A stretch of 64,000 bases of DNA from Streptomyces rapamycinicus NRRL 5491 (lineage in GTDB: Bacteria; Actinomycetota; Actinomycetes; Streptomycetales; Streptomycetaceae): contig NZ_CP085193.1 of NCBI RefSeq assembly GCF_024298965.1, positions 11,718,001 to 11,782,000 of the forward strand, in the 5' to 3' direction. Under the pieces are notes generated by a model. It was not told the origin of the DNA. It was given only the letters and a program-made list of their open reading frames with translations, and did not search any database. Below, piece after piece: positions 1-7,944 of the stretch. Positions within the stretch are counted from its first letter, which is position 1. Each line of letters opens with the position of its first letter. The translations under genes and the position numbers were made by a program.

Positions 1-1
1 G

Positions 2-799
2 CACCGCCCCGCCCTGCGGGCCGACTGCGCCAACTGCTTCGGGCTGTGCTGTGTCGCCCTGCCCTTCGCGGCCTCCACGGACTTCGCGATCGGCAAGGAC
101 GCGGGGGAGCCCTGCCGCAACCTCCGGGCCGACTTCCGCTGCGGTATCCACTCCCGGCTGCGCGAGGAGGGCTTCCCGGGCTGCACGGTCTACGACTGCT
201 TCGGCGCCGGGCAGAAGGTCTCCCAGCTCACCTTCGACGGCCGCGACTGGCGGCGGCACCCCGGGACGGCCTCCGAGATGTTCGCCGCCTTCCCCGTCAT
301 GCGCCACCTCCACGAACTGCTCTGGTACCTCACCGAGGCGCTGGCCCTCCCGGCCGCCCGGCCCGTCCACGGCGCGCTGCGTGAGGCGCTGCGGGAGACC
401 GAGCGCCTCACCCTCGGCAGCGCCTCCGAGCTGAGGGAACTCGATGTGGCGGCCCACCGCGACCGGGTCAATCAGCTGCTGCTGCGCACGAGCGAGCTGG
501 TGCGGGCCCGGATCCCGGGCAAGAAGAAGAACCGCAGGGGAGCCGATCTCATCGGCGCCGACCTGAGGGGAGCCGATCTGCGGGGCGCCAACCTCCGCGG
601 CGCCTGTCTCATCGCGGCGAACCTCACCCGGGCCGATCTGACGGCGGCCGATCTGATCGGAGCCGACTTCCGGGACGCCGACCTGAGCGCGGCCGACCTG
701 CGGGGGGCCGTCTTCCTCACCCAGGCCCAGCTGAACGCGGCCAAGGGTGACGCCGCCACCCGGCTGCCGCCGTCCCTCACCCGCCCCGCGCACTGGTGA
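2..799 (+). CDS. Pentapeptide-repeat protein with Cys-rich N-terminal domain (5' partial)
   Basis: The reading frame is open from the first bases of the window, so the N-terminus is missing. The first ~60 visible residues are Cys-rich (C-x2-C, then CC, then single Cys spaced through a segment ending GCTVYDC), which resembles the metal-binding YkgJ-type CxxCxxxxC arrangement. A helical linker follows, and the last ~90 residues are A(D/N)LxxADL pentapeptide repeats (GADLRGADLRGANLRG and so on) that should form a right-handed quadrilateral beta-helix. The family fold is secure; the function is not known. The TGA stop is followed after 39 bp by the next gene on the same strand. Confidence 0.85.
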   Translation, partial: HRPALRADCANCFGLCCVALPFAASTDFAIGKDAGEPCRNLRADFRCGIHSRLREEGFPGCTVYDCFGAGQKVSQLTFDGRDWRRHPGTASEMFAAFPVMRHLHELLWYLTEALALPAARPVHGALREALRETERLTLGSASELRELDVAAHRDRVNQLLLRTSELVRARIPGKKKNRRGADLIGADLRGADLRGANLRGACLIAANLTRADLTAADLIGADFRDADLSAADLRGAVFLTQAQLNAAKGDAATRLPPSLTRPAHW

Positions 800-838
800 C
801 CCCGCCGCGCCACCACGCGGTGTGCGACCCTGGCTGCC

Positions 839-2014
839 ATGTCCGACACCGTCGACGCGCCCGTGATCCGCAGCGATGAGCCAGGATCGTTCGCTCGGAG
901 TGTGCTGGCCGAGCGCCATCCCGCACTGATCGAGAAGGTGCGCGACGCCTTCCCGTACGGCCCCGGGCAGCACCGCGCCCTCGACGCGTTGCGCGACAAC
1001 GCCGCCGAGGGCACCATCGCCCCGCTCCCGCCCACCGCGTACGACCACGACCGGTGGGCGGTGTGGGGCCGGGAACACTTCGGCCGGTCCTGGTTCGACG
1101 TCCCGTTCCTGTGGGCGGAGAGCTACTTCTACCGCCGGCTCCTGGAGGCCGTGGGCTACTTCGCGGACGGCCCCTGGCGGGGCGTTGACCCGTTCCGCCC
1201 CTTCAAACAGGCCGAGCTGGACACCCCCGAGGCCGAGGCCGAACTGGCCACGCTCGACGACCTCCTGCGCAAGCCCGCCGGGGAACAGGCGGCCGCGCTG
1301 GTGCACGGCTCACTCTGGGGCAACCGTGCGGACCTGGGCTTCCGCATCTCCGCATCGGCCGCGGACGCGCCTGGCGCCGACACCCCGCCGCTGGTCGCGG
1401 ACGACTCGGAGGCGCTGTGGTCGCTGCTGCCCGTCGGCTCCCCGGCCACACTGTGCGTGGTGGCGGACAACGCCGGGCGGGAGCTGCTCCCCGACCTCGT
1501 CCTCATCGACCATGTGCTCCACCACGGGCGCGCCGAGCGGGTGGTGCTCCAGGTGAAGCCGTATCCGTACTACGTATCCGACGCCACCACCGAGGATGTC
1601 GTCGACTGTCTGCGCCGTCTGGTGCGGGCGGAGGGCGCCGCGGCGGGGACCGGCGGACGGCTGTGGGCCGCCATGGGCGACGGGCGGCTCACGGTGCGGG
1701 CGCACGACTTCTTCCGCGCCCCGCTGCCGTACGAGCAGATGCCCGGCGATCTGCGCGGCGAGTTCGCCGCGGCCACGCTCACCGTCCTGAAGGGCGATCT
1801 GAACTACCGCCGCCTCGTCGGCGACCGGCTGTGGCCCCCGACCACCTCCTTCGCCGACCGCACCGGGTACTTCCCCGGCCCGGTGGCCGCGCTGCGCACC
1901 CTGAAGTCGGATGTCATCGTCGGGCTCGACGAGCGGACCGTGGCCACGCTGGACGCGCACGAGGACCACTGGCGCACCAGCGGCGCCCATGCGCTGATCC
2001 AGGTACGGGGATGA
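839..2014 (+). CDS. Damage-control phosphatase ARMT1/DUF89 family protein
   Basis: A 391-residue protein of the DUF89/ARMT1 family, metal-dependent phosphatases thought to remove damaged or over-accumulated phosphometabolites. Visible family signatures are the helical N-terminal segment with DVPFLWAESYFYRRLLE (about residues 84-100), the central ADNAGRELLPDL motif near residue 210, where Asp and Asn bind the metal, and LKGDLNYRRLVGD near residue 317. Length fits the family. The ATG follows the preceding gene by 39 bp, without a strong Shine-Dalgarno sequence. The physiological substrate cannot be read from the sequence. A strong hairpin terminator lies just after the stop. Confidence 0.85.
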   Translation: MSDTVDAPVIRSDEPGSFARSVLAERHPALIEKVRDAFPYGPGQHRALDALRDNAAEGTIAPLPPTAYDHDRWAVWGREHFGRSWFDVPFLWAESYFYRRLLEAVGYFADGPWRGVDPFRPFKQAELDTPEAEAELATLDDLLRKPAGEQAAALVHGSLWGNRADLGFRISASAADAPGADTPPLVADDSEALWSLLPVGSPATLCVVADNAGRELLPDLVLIDHVLHHGRAERVVLQVKPYPYYVSDATTEDVVDCLRRLVRAEGAAAGTGGRLWAAMGDGRLTVRAHDFFRAPLPYEQMPGDLRGEFAAATLTVLKGDLNYRRLVGDRLWPPTTSFADRTGYFPGPVAALRTLKSDVIVGLDERTVATLDAHEDHWRTSGAHALIQVRG

Positions 2015-2018
2015 GTCG

Positions 2019-2055
2019 GCGCTCCCCTCACTCCTGAGGGGGGTGAGGGGAGCGC
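2019..2055. terminator. Bidirectional intrinsic terminator
   Basis: A perfect 13-bp inverted repeat (GCGCTCCCCTCAC at 2019-2031 and its complement at 2043-2055) with an 11-nt loop. It lies between the convergent ends of the ARMT1-type gene and the first small secreted protein gene and can serve both. There is no U-tract, as is usual in Streptomyces. Confidence 0.8.
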
Positions 2056-2095
2056 GCTGCTTCAGCGACTGTGGCGGCCAGGGTTCCGTTGGAGG

Positions 2096-2359
2096 TTATC
2101 CGCCGATGTTGTTCAGGCAGGTGCTGCCGATCTTGATGTCACCGCTCGGGCCTACCGCGCCGGTGGAGAACGCCTGCCCGTTACGGGTGTCACAGTCATT
2201 CTTCTGGAAGATGAAGGTGGAGATGTCGACGCTGGTGGGGACGTCGGAGCTTCTGTCGGAGCCGCCGCCGTAGCCGTTGGCGGTGGCGGTGCCGGTGCCG
2301 AGGAGCGCCAGGGTGCCGGCGGTCGCGGCCAGCAGGGCGGCCTTCTTCGCGATCTGCAT
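2096..2359 (-). CDS. Small secreted protein, copy A of a tandem pair
   Basis: An 87-residue protein with a clear Sec signal peptide: KK at 5-6, a hydrophobic Ala/Leu core, and a likely cleavage after ATA at 25-27. The mature part is only ~60 residues: a Gly/Ser-rich start, then a segment with two cysteines (C56, C81) that could form one disulphide, ending in GSTCLNNIGG. I do not recognise a named family. It is not a chaplin (no GNxxxVPVxxPVNVCGN core) or a rodlin. The start is fixed by GGAGG eight bases upstream of ATG. It has its own promoter region and terminator and a paralogue immediately upstream (2568-2831). Confidence 0.8.
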   Translation of the reverse strand: MQIAKKAALLAATAGTLALLGTGTATANGYGGGSDRSSDVPTSVDISTFIFQKNDCDTRNGQAFSTGAVGPSGDIKIGSTCLNNIGG

Positions 2360-2383
2360 GGATTCCTCCGTGTCGGGTCGCAG
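2236..2383. repeat. 148-bp direct duplication, copy 1
   Basis: This block is identical base for base to 2708-2855 (offset 472). It covers the 5' UTR, ribosome-binding site, signal peptide and first mature residues of small secreted protein A. The rest of the two genes has clearly diverged. Confidence 0.95.
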
Positions 2384-2403
2384 TGCGAGATATCTGACGA
2401 TCA

Positions 2404-2416
2404 GATTTAACGGAGG
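2404..2416 (-). promoter_or_regulatory. Conserved upstream box shared by both small secreted protein genes
   Basis: The 13-mer CCTCCGTTAAATC (minus strand) lies 45-57 bp upstream of the copy A start. The same 13-mer occurs at 2877-2889 in the same position before copy B, although the DNA between box and UTR differs. Conservation at fixed distance suggests a promoter element or activator site. The function is inferred only. Confidence 0.5.
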
Positions 2417-2491
2417 AAATGCGGAGAAAGTCGGGTAAGCGCACCGGGAAGTGACCCGTTTGGTGCACCATGTCATCCGGGTCGAAAGAGA

Positions 2492-2528
2492 CGTGCTCCT
2501 CTCACCGCTGTGAGGTGAGGGGAGCACG
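2492..2528. terminator. Terminator after small secreted protein B
   Basis: Fifteen-base arms (2492-2506 and 2514-2528) pair with one G-U wobble around a 7-nt loop. It lies downstream of copy B and upstream of the copy A promoter, so each copy is an independent transcription unit. The stem contains the same CTC(C/T)TCAC core as the terminator at 2019-2055, so the terminator was probably duplicated with the gene. Confidence 0.75.
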
Positions 2529-2567
2529 CCGAGACGGCGACCCCGTTCGCCGGGGTTCCGCCGGAGA

Positions 2568-2831
2568 TTACCCGCCGATGTTGTTGAGGCAGGTGCTGCC
2601 GATGTTGACGTCACCGCTCGGGGCGGCACCGCCGATGGAGTAGGCGCCCCCGTTGAGGGTGTCACAGTCGTTGCTCTGGAAGATGAAGCTGGACAGGTTG
2701 ATGCTGCTGGGGACGTCGGAGCTTCTGTCGGAGCCGCCGCCGTAGCCGTTGGCGGTGGCGGTGCCGGTGCCGAGGAGCGCCAGGGTGCCGGCGGTCGCGG
2801 CCAGCAGGGCGGCCTTCTTCGCGATCTGCAT
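2568..2831 (-). CDS. Small secreted protein, copy B of a tandem pair
   Basis: An 87-residue paralogue of the protein at 2096-2359. Residues 1-41 (signal peptide, GGGSDRSSDVP) are identical to copy A. The mature C-terminal half differs at many positions (NLSSFIFQSNDCD against DISTFIFQKNDCD; GGAYSIGGAAPSGDV against GQAFSTGAVGPSGDI), while both Cys and the ending GSTCLNNIGG are kept. The same ribosome-binding site and UTR precede it. A secreted or cell-surface role is likely from the leader. The molecular function is unknown and the family was not recognised. Confidence 0.8.
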   Translation of the reverse strand: MQIAKKAALLAATAGTLALLGTGTATANGYGGGSDRSSDVPSSINLSSFIFQSNDCDTLNGGAYSIGGAAPSGDVNIGSTCLNNIGG

Positions 2832-2855
2832 GGATTCCTCCGTGTCGGGTCGCAG
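2708..2855. repeat. 148-bp direct duplication, copy 2
   Basis: Identical to 2236-2383; see that entry. It covers the leader and signal peptide of small secreted protein B. Confidence 0.95.
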
Positions 2856-2876
2856 ACTGAATGGATCTGACAGTCC

Positions 2877-2889
2877 GATTTAACGGAGG
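2877..2889 (-). promoter_or_regulatory. Second copy of the conserved upstream box
   Basis: The same CCTCCGTTAAATC 13-mer as at 2404-2416, here 46-58 bp upstream of small secreted protein B. Confidence 0.5.
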
Positions 2890-3069
2890 GGGCCCCGGAG
2901 AAATGCGCTCAGCACACCGGAGAATGGGCCATCCGGCGCACGTAATCGCCCTCCGGCGAGTGTACGGCGGTCCAGAGGCCGCCCCTCCGGCGCTCCCGGC
3001 GGGGATGTCGGTGGGGGATGGCACTATCGGCCTCGTACGCGGTCCGCCCCCCCGAAAGTGAGCCCTCGC

Positions 3070-3738
3070 ATGGTGCCGTCCCCCCGTGAACTCACCGATC
3101 TGCCCTTCGCGGACCATCTGCGGCCGTTCGACGGGGACTTGGTGGAAGGAGGCGACTACGACACCGTTCATCTGGACGGCGACGCCTTCGACGGAGCCGT
3201 GTGCGACCACGCCAGGTTCCTCGAGTCCGCGTTCTCCTCGGTGACGTTCACCGGGGGCCGTGGCCGCGGGGCCCGGTTCAACGAGGTGTGGCTGGACGGG
3301 GTGCGATGGGTGGGCACCGACCTGGCGGACACCGACTGGCTGGACGGCGAGCTGGGCGGCTGTGTGCTGGCCGGTCTTGAGATGTTCTCCGCGCGGCTGC
3401 ACCGGGTGACCTTCCACCGATGCAAGCTGGAATCGGTGAACCTCCGCACCGCCACGCTGCGGAATGTCACCTTCGTGGACTGTCTGCTGCGCGATGTGGA
3501 CCTCGGCGGCGCGGGGCTGACGGAGGTGGCCTTCCCGGGGTCGGCGCTGGAGGGTGTGCGGTTCGGCAAGGCACGGATGGCCAAGGTCGATCTGCGCGGG
3601 GCCACCCGGCTGGAGATCGCCGACGGTTATGACGCGCTGGGCGGCGCCACCATCGACGGCGGGCAGCTGATGGAGCTCGCGCCGATGCTCGCCGACGCCT
3701 TGGGGATCACGGTCCGGGACGGTGGGGCCGCACGGTGA
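3070..3738 (+). CDS. Pentapeptide-repeat protein
   Basis: A 222-residue protein built almost wholly of degenerate pentapeptide repeats (FDGAVCDHARFLESAF, LRTATLRNVTFVDC, VDLRGATRLEI), so it should fold as a right-handed quadrilateral beta-helix. There is no signal peptide. ATG at 3070 is preferred because AAAGTGAG lies about eight bases upstream. A GTG at 3058 is the alternative and adds four residues. Some family members mimic DNA and bind gyrase, but nothing here shows that. It is unrelated in detail to the larger pentapeptide protein at the window start. Confidence 0.75.
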   Translation: MVPSPRELTDLPFADHLRPFDGDLVEGGDYDTVHLDGDAFDGAVCDHARFLESAFSSVTFTGGRGRGARFNEVWLDGVRWVGTDLADTDWLDGELGGCVLAGLEMFSARLHRVTFHRCKLESVNLRTATLRNVTFVDCLLRDVDLGGAGLTEVAFPGSALEGVRFGKARMAKVDLRGATRLEIADGYDALGGATIDGGQLMELAPMLADALGITVRDGGAAR

Positions 3739-3765
3739 GCCCCCACGTCCCACGGTGACCGAGGT

Positions 3766-4527
3766 TCACTGGGGGATCAGCCAGGGCTGCTGCGGCAGCG
3801 GGCTCCCCGTCTCGATCAGCGACTTCAGATTGGACAGCACCGCGGCCCAGCCACCGGCCGCCGCGGTCCGCTCGGCCTCGTCGGCCAGGTTCTCATGGGT
3901 CACGGTCAGCCGGACGATGTCGCCGTGCGGCTGGATGTCGAAGGTGACCCGGGAGGGCTCGGCGGTGGCATCCGCGTCGGGCGCGGCCCAGGTGGTCACC
4001 AGCCGGGTGGGCGGTGAGCTCTCCACGACCGTGCCGACGACATCGGCGGTGCCGGAGCCGTCCGTCCGCCGATGCTCCCACGGGGAGCCGACCCGCCAGT
4101 CCGACACATTGCTGTGGCCCCAGTACTCGGCCGTGAGGTCGGCGTCGGTCAGCGCGTGCCAGACCTTCTCCGGTGTGCTCTCGATATAGATGACGTACAC
4201 GAACGCCGGCTTGTCGGCCATCGTTTCCTCCGCTTGTCGCTTCACCAGGCTCAGCGCGCGCAGTCGCGGGCGCTCGAACTTGTCGATCCAGCGCTCCTGG
4301 ATCTCATTGAGGGGGACGGGGTTGAGGTAGTGGAGTTTTTCGCGGCCCCGCCGCACCGTGCTGACCAGATTGGCGGCCTCGAGGACGGCCAGATGCTGGG
4401 TGGCCGACTGGCGGGTCATCTCCAGCCGCCGGCACAGCTCGCCCAGCGTCTGGCCGTTGTGCTCATGCAGCCGGTCCAGCAGATACCGCCGGGTCTGGTC
4501 GGCCAGCGCCTTGAAGACCTTGTCCAT
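3766..4527 (-). CDS. ArsR-family regulator fused to an SRPBCC (AHSA1-like) domain
   Basis: A 253-residue two-domain protein. Residues 1-~95 are an ArsR-type winged helix (MDKVFKALADQTRRYLLDRL, then ETLGELCRRLEMTRQSATQHLAVLE-like recognition helix). From residue ~105 (ADKPAFVYVIYIESTPEKVW) to the end is an SRPBCC/AHSA1 hydrophobic-cavity domain. This fusion is a known actinobacterial architecture in which the SRPBCC part presumably senses a small hydrophobic ligand. The metal-binding Cys of metalloregulators is absent. The ATG at 4527 is preferred to a start 72 bp upstream because a dyad operator candidate (4550-4569) lies in that interval. Autoregulation is inferred. Confidence 0.85.
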   Translation of the reverse strand: MDKVFKALADQTRRYLLDRLHEHNGQTLGELCRRLEMTRQSATQHLAVLEAANLVSTVRRGREKLHYLNPVPLNEIQERWIDKFERPRLRALSLVKRQAEETMADKPAFVYVIYIESTPEKVWHALTDADLTAEYWGHSNVSDWRVGSPWEHRRTDGSGTADVVGTVVESSPPTRLVTTWAAPDADATAEPSRVTFDIQPHGDIVRLTVTHENLADEAERTAAAGGWAAVLSNLKSLIETGSPLPQQPWLIPQ

Positions 4528-4549
4528 CTCTGAGCTCACACCGAACGTT

Positions 4550-4569
4550 ATGCAGGTGATTGCCTGCAT
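4550..4569. promoter_or_regulatory. Dyad operator candidate upstream of the ArsR-SRPBCC gene
   Basis: Perfect inverted repeat ATGCAGG-N6-CCTGCAT, 23 bp upstream of the start codon at 4527. Size, symmetry and position fit an ArsR-family operator overlapping the promoter. Confidence 0.55.
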
Positions 4570-4614
4570 GTCAATGCGGGCGGTGCGACAGCCCCGCATC
4601 CCGGTGATTTCGCG

Positions 4615-5121
4615 CTATCGCCTGCGGATCGCGCCGTGGATGAACGCCGCCTGCCCTGCGTGCTGCAGATCGTCCGAGACCACGCTGACCAGCCGGACGC
4701 CGAGGGTCACCGCCGGGGTCCACCGCTCGTCCACGATCCGGTCGAGATCGGAGTCGCGCAGGCCGCGCACGAACGCCAGGGTGTTCTCGTGGACGGCGTC
4801 GTAGTACCCGGTGAGCAGTTCGGCGTCCGCCCGCACCGCCGCCACGTCCTTGCTCCGGTGGCCGTAGCCGGTGGCCTCGGGCGGGAACGGCAGACCGAAC
4901 CGCTCGGCCCAGCCCTCCGACGTCCACAGCTGCTCGGTGCCCGCGGCGTCGGCGATGTGGTCGTCCTGGACCCGGGTCAGATGCCACACCAGCCAGGCGA
5001 TCGAATTGGCCCCGCCGTCCAGCCGTACGGCCAACTCGCCCTCCGAGAGCCCGTCCACGGCCGTCCGCACCTCCTCGCGTACCCGCTCGAAGGCGTCGGC
5101 CAGCAGATCGGCGCTGTTCAT
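4615..5121 (-). CDS. DinB-family (DUF664) four-helix protein
   Basis: A 168-residue protein starting MNSADLLADAFERVREEV. The DinB fold signature is visible: NSIAWLVWHLTRVQDDH near residues 40-57 supplies the first metal-ligand His, and VSDDLQHAGQAAFIHG near the C-terminus supplies the others. Actinobacterial DinB-like proteins are usually thiol-dependent transferases or stress proteins using mycothiol or bacillithiol; no specific substrate can be assigned. It lies on the same strand as, and 86 bp downstream of, the related maleylpyruvate-isomerase-fold gene, possibly as an operon. Confidence 0.8.
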   Translation of the reverse strand: MNSADLLADAFERVREEVRTAVDGLSEGELAVRLDGGANSIAWLVWHLTRVQDDHIADAAGTEQLWTSEGWAERFGLPFPPEATGYGHRSKDVAAVRADAELLTGYYDAVHENTLAFVRGLRDSDLDRIVDERWTPAVTLGVRLVSVVSDDLQHAGQAAFIHGAIRRR

Positions 5122-5207
5122 TCGCGGCTCCCTCGCTCGTGGTCGGCTCCGGCCATGGTCGCACCCCGCGGCCCCGGCCGCGGGGTGCCGACTCGCCGGG
5201 CCGCGGT

Positions 5208-6029
5208 TCACACGGGCGGGACGAGGGTGAAGTAGCGGTCGAGCGCCGCCTGGTCGCCGGTCACCTTGTCGAGCCGGTCGGCGGGGAGCCGCTGCCACAG
5301 GAACAGCATCAGGTCCGACGCGGTCCCGGCCAGCTCGACATCGCCGGACCCCCCCTCGGTGTCCTCGTCCCCGGCGCCGGTGGTGAGCCGTACGTCGTCG
5401 CCGTCGAAGCGGACCGTCCACCGGCCCGGACCGTCGGTCCGGCGGAACCGGAAGCGCTCGCCCGTCCCGGGCGGGGCCTCCCGCCACGCCCGCCGGGCCG
5501 GGGCCATCACCTCGAAGGTCTGGGCCACGGCGTCCACCGCGAGGTCGGGCTCCACCGGCCGGGCCGGTCCGCCGGCCGCCTGCTCGGCGTCCCAGCGGTG
5601 CAGGGCCGCCTCGATGGTCTGCATCCGCAGCCAGAAACCCGCGGTCCGCTCCGCCGACCACGTCCACACCGCCAGCCCCGGATCCTCGCTCCGGAACAGC
5701 CCCCCGAGCCGCGCGGCCCCTTCGGCGAACCAGTCGACGAGACTCACCGGCACCGGCCCGTGATGCGGCCCGCCCGTGGCCGCCGGCCAGCCCTCGCGGT
5801 CCTCGGGAAGCTCGAAGAGGGCGGCGTCCGTGATGTCCGGCTGCCGGTCGAGCCGCTCCCGGATGACGCGGGCGACCAGGCGATGCACCCCGCCCAGGTG
5901 CAGTACCAGATCCGACATCGTCCAGTCGGGGCAGGAGGGGATCAGCGGCGCGTCCGCCCCGTCGGCGGCGCCACGGGCCGCCTGCTCGAACGCCACGATC
6001 TCACGGTGGAAATGGGCTGAATAGTCCAT
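5208..6029 (-). CDS. Maleylpyruvate isomerase family mycothiol-dependent protein
   Basis: A 273-residue protein. The N-terminal ~150 residues have the DinB/MDMPI fold, with CPDWTMSDLVLHLGGVHRLV (residues ~33-52) carrying the characteristic metal-ligand His and MQTIEAALHRWDAEQAA supplying the second histidine motif. The C-terminal part (RFRRTDGPGRWTVRFDGDDVRL, TASDLMLFLWQR) matches the MDMPI C-terminal domain. Family members use mycothiol, for example as maleylpyruvate isomerase. The true substrate here is unknown. It is transcribed divergently from the dienelactone hydrolase gene at 6200, which hints at, but does not prove, an aromatic catabolism link. Confidence 0.8.
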   Translation of the reverse strand: MDYSAHFHREIVAFEQAARGAADGADAPLIPSCPDWTMSDLVLHLGGVHRLVARVIRERLDRQPDITDAALFELPEDREGWPAATGGPHHGPVPVSLVDWFAEGAARLGGLFRSEDPGLAVWTWSAERTAGFWLRMQTIEAALHRWDAEQAAGGPARPVEPDLAVDAVAQTFEVMAPARRAWREAPPGTGERFRFRRTDGPGRWTVRFDGDDVRLTTGAGDEDTEGGSGDVELAGTASDLMLFLWQRLPADRLDKVTGDQAALDRYFTLVPPV

Positions 6030-6199
6030 GCGCCGCACTCTGCCAGGTGGTGGCCGCCGTTGCCATACACCGCCCGGCCACTCGGTGCGCCTTCGCTGTC
6101 GGCAGACCGAATCGGCCCCCGGCGAAGCCGCACGAACCCGGCGCACCGCCGCTGTTAGCTTCCCCTCAATCCCCAAGGCGAAGAACAAGGAGCCCGGCG

Positions 6200-6931
6200 A
6201 TGGTGACGACCAGACGCATCGAATACCCCGTGGACGGCACCACCATGGTGGGCCATCTGGCGCTGCCCGGGGGCACGGACCCGCGCCCCGCCGTGCTGAT
6301 CGCCCATGAGGGCCCCGGCATCACCGACCACCAGCGCGAGCGCGCCGACCGGCTCGCCGAACTCGGCTATGTGGCATTCGCCCTCGACTACCACGGCGGC
6401 GGACGGTTCATCGAGGACCGCGAGGAGATGTTCGCCCGGATCGACGAACTGCTCGCCGACCCCGACCGCATGCGCGCGCTCGCCGGAGCCGGGCTCGCGG
6501 TGCTGACCGCCGAACCCCGGGCCGACACCTCGCGGCTCGCCGTCATCGGCTACTGCCTGGGCGGCACCTTGGCCCTCGAACTCGCCCGGAGCGGCGTGGA
6601 CCTCAAGGCCGTGGTCGGTTTCCACCCCGGTCTGACGAGCACCCGGCCCGAGGACGCCGCCAACATCACCGGCAAGGTCCTGGTCTGTGTGGGGTCCGAG
6701 GACCCGTTCATCCCGGTCGAGCGGCGTCTGGCCTTCGAGGCGGAGATGCGGGCCGCCGGGGTGGACTGGCGCATGCACCTCCACGGCGGCGCACTGCACA
6801 GCTTCACCCACCCCGGCCTCGACCCCGATCCGGTGGCCCGCCCGGGGATCGGGTACCACCGGCCCTCCGCCGAGCGGGCCTGGCGGGCCATGCTCGACCT
6901 GTTCGACGAGGTGTTCCCGGCCATGGTGTGA
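6200..6931 (+). CDS. Dienelactone hydrolase family protein
   Basis: A 243-residue alpha/beta hydrolase of the dienelactone hydrolase family. The nucleophile is Cys in GYCLGG (residue ~119), the acid is Asp in GSEDPFIP (~168) and the His is in ALHSFTHPG (~200), giving the Cys-Asp-His triad of genuine DLHs. Classical members open dienelactones in chloroaromatic breakdown; many homologues act on other lactones or esters. AAGGAG lies seven bases before the ATG. It ends 29 bp before the ABC importer operon that encodes a benzoylformate decarboxylase, so co-transcription with that aromatic-acid cassette is plausible. Confidence 0.85.
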   Translation: MVTTRRIEYPVDGTTMVGHLALPGGTDPRPAVLIAHEGPGITDHQRERADRLAELGYVAFALDYHGGGRFIEDREEMFARIDELLADPDRMRALAGAGLAVLTAEPRADTSRLAVIGYCLGGTLALELARSGVDLKAVVGFHPGLTSTRPEDAANITGKVLVCVGSEDPFIPVERRLAFEAEMRAAGVDWRMHLHGGALHSFTHPGLDPDPVARPGIGYHRPSAERAWRAMLDLFDEVFPAMV

Positions 6932-6960
6932 ACAGCGCACGGCCCTTATCGTGAAATGCC

Positions 6961-7944
6961 ATGAGAGTCCAACTGCGCTTACCCCCGGCAAAGTTGGCCG
7001 CGACCGCCACGGTCACCGCCGTGCTTCTCGCCGGATGCGGCGGCTCCGACGAGGACTCCGGCGCCGGGAGCGGGCCGGAGAAGAAAACGATCACGGTCGC
7101 CGGACTGCCGCTCGCCGATGTGGCCGCCCTGCACATCGCCATGGACCGCGAGCTCTTCGAGAAGGAAGGGCTGAACGTCCGCGTCCAGCCGGTCCAGCAG
7201 AGCGTCCAGGCGCTGCCCGCGCTCGCCCACGGCCAGGTGGACGTCATCGGCGGCGCCAACTTCGTGACGTTCCTCCAGGCCCGCGAGAAGGGCACCCTGG
7301 CCACCCGGGTGCTGGCCGAGGGCGCGCGCAACGCCCCGCGCATGATGGAGGTGCTGGTGCCCGCCGACTCCAAGATCAAGGAGCCGCGGGACCTCGAGGG
7401 CAAGAAGGTCGCGGTCAACATCCTCAACAACATCCAGTCGCTCACCCTCAACGCCACCCTCGGCAAGGCCGGAGCCGGCCGGCCCGACTACCGGCAGGTG
7501 CCGTTCCCGCAGATGGGCTCGGTACTGGAGCGGGGCCAGGTGGACGCCGTGCACGCCGCCGAGCCCTTCGCCACCGCGCTCAAGCGCGAGCTGAAGGCCC
7601 GCACGGTGGTCGACGGCAACGCGGCCCCCGTCGCCGGACTGCCGCTCAGCGGCTATGTCACCACCGACACCTTCATCGACAAGTACCCCAAGACCGCCGC
7701 CGCCTTCCAGCGCGCCATCTCCGCCGCCCAGGCCGTGGCCGCCAAGGACCGTGGCGCCGTGGAGAAGACACTGCCCGGCTATACGAAGATCAAGCCGGCG
7801 GAGGCCGCCGCCATCGGCCTGCCCGGCTACCCGGCCACCTCCAGTGCCGTCCAGCTGAAGCGGCTCATCTCGCTGATGCGGGCGCAGAAGCTGCTCACCA
7901 AGGACCTCGACCCCGCCGCCGTCCTCTACCAGCCCGCCGAGTGA
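6961..7944 (+). CDS. ABC transporter substrate-binding lipoprotein (SsuA/THI5-like)
   Basis: A 327-residue lipoprotein: a signal peptide with lipobox LLAGC (Cys26), then a periplasmic-type binding fold of the SsuA/NMT1/THI5 class (ITVAGLPLADVAALHIAMDRELFEKEGL, LPALAHGQVDVIGGANFVTFLQA, GLPLSGYVTTDTF). This class binds small anions such as aliphatic sulfonates, nitrate, pyrimidine precursors or aromatic carboxylates. It is the first gene of an overlapping operon with two permeases, a benzoylformate decarboxylase and an ATPase. That context suggests an aromatic alpha-keto or alpha-hydroxy acid ligand; this is inference. Confidence 0.88.
   Translation: MRVQLRLPPAKLAATATVTAVLLAGCGGSDEDSGAGSGPEKKTITVAGLPLADVAALHIAMDRELFEKEGLNVRVQPVQQSVQALPALAHGQVDVIGGANFVTFLQAREKGTLATRVLAEGARNAPRMMEVLVPADSKIKEPRDLEGKKVAVNILNNIQSLTLNATLGKAGAGRPDYRQVPFPQMGSVLERGQVDAVHAAEPFATALKRELKARTVVDGNAAPVAGLPLSGYVTTDTFIDKYPKTAAAFQRAISAAQAVAAKDRGAVEKTLPGYTKIKPAEAAAIGLPGYPATSSAVQLKRLISLMRAQKLLTKDLDPAAVLYQPAE

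Noticed and set aside
2096..2831. Chaplin or rodlin annotation for the two small secreted proteins
   Set aside because: Size and signal peptide fit, but the chaplin core (GNxxxVPVxxPVNVCGN) and rodlin motifs are absent, so they are left as unknown secreted proteins.
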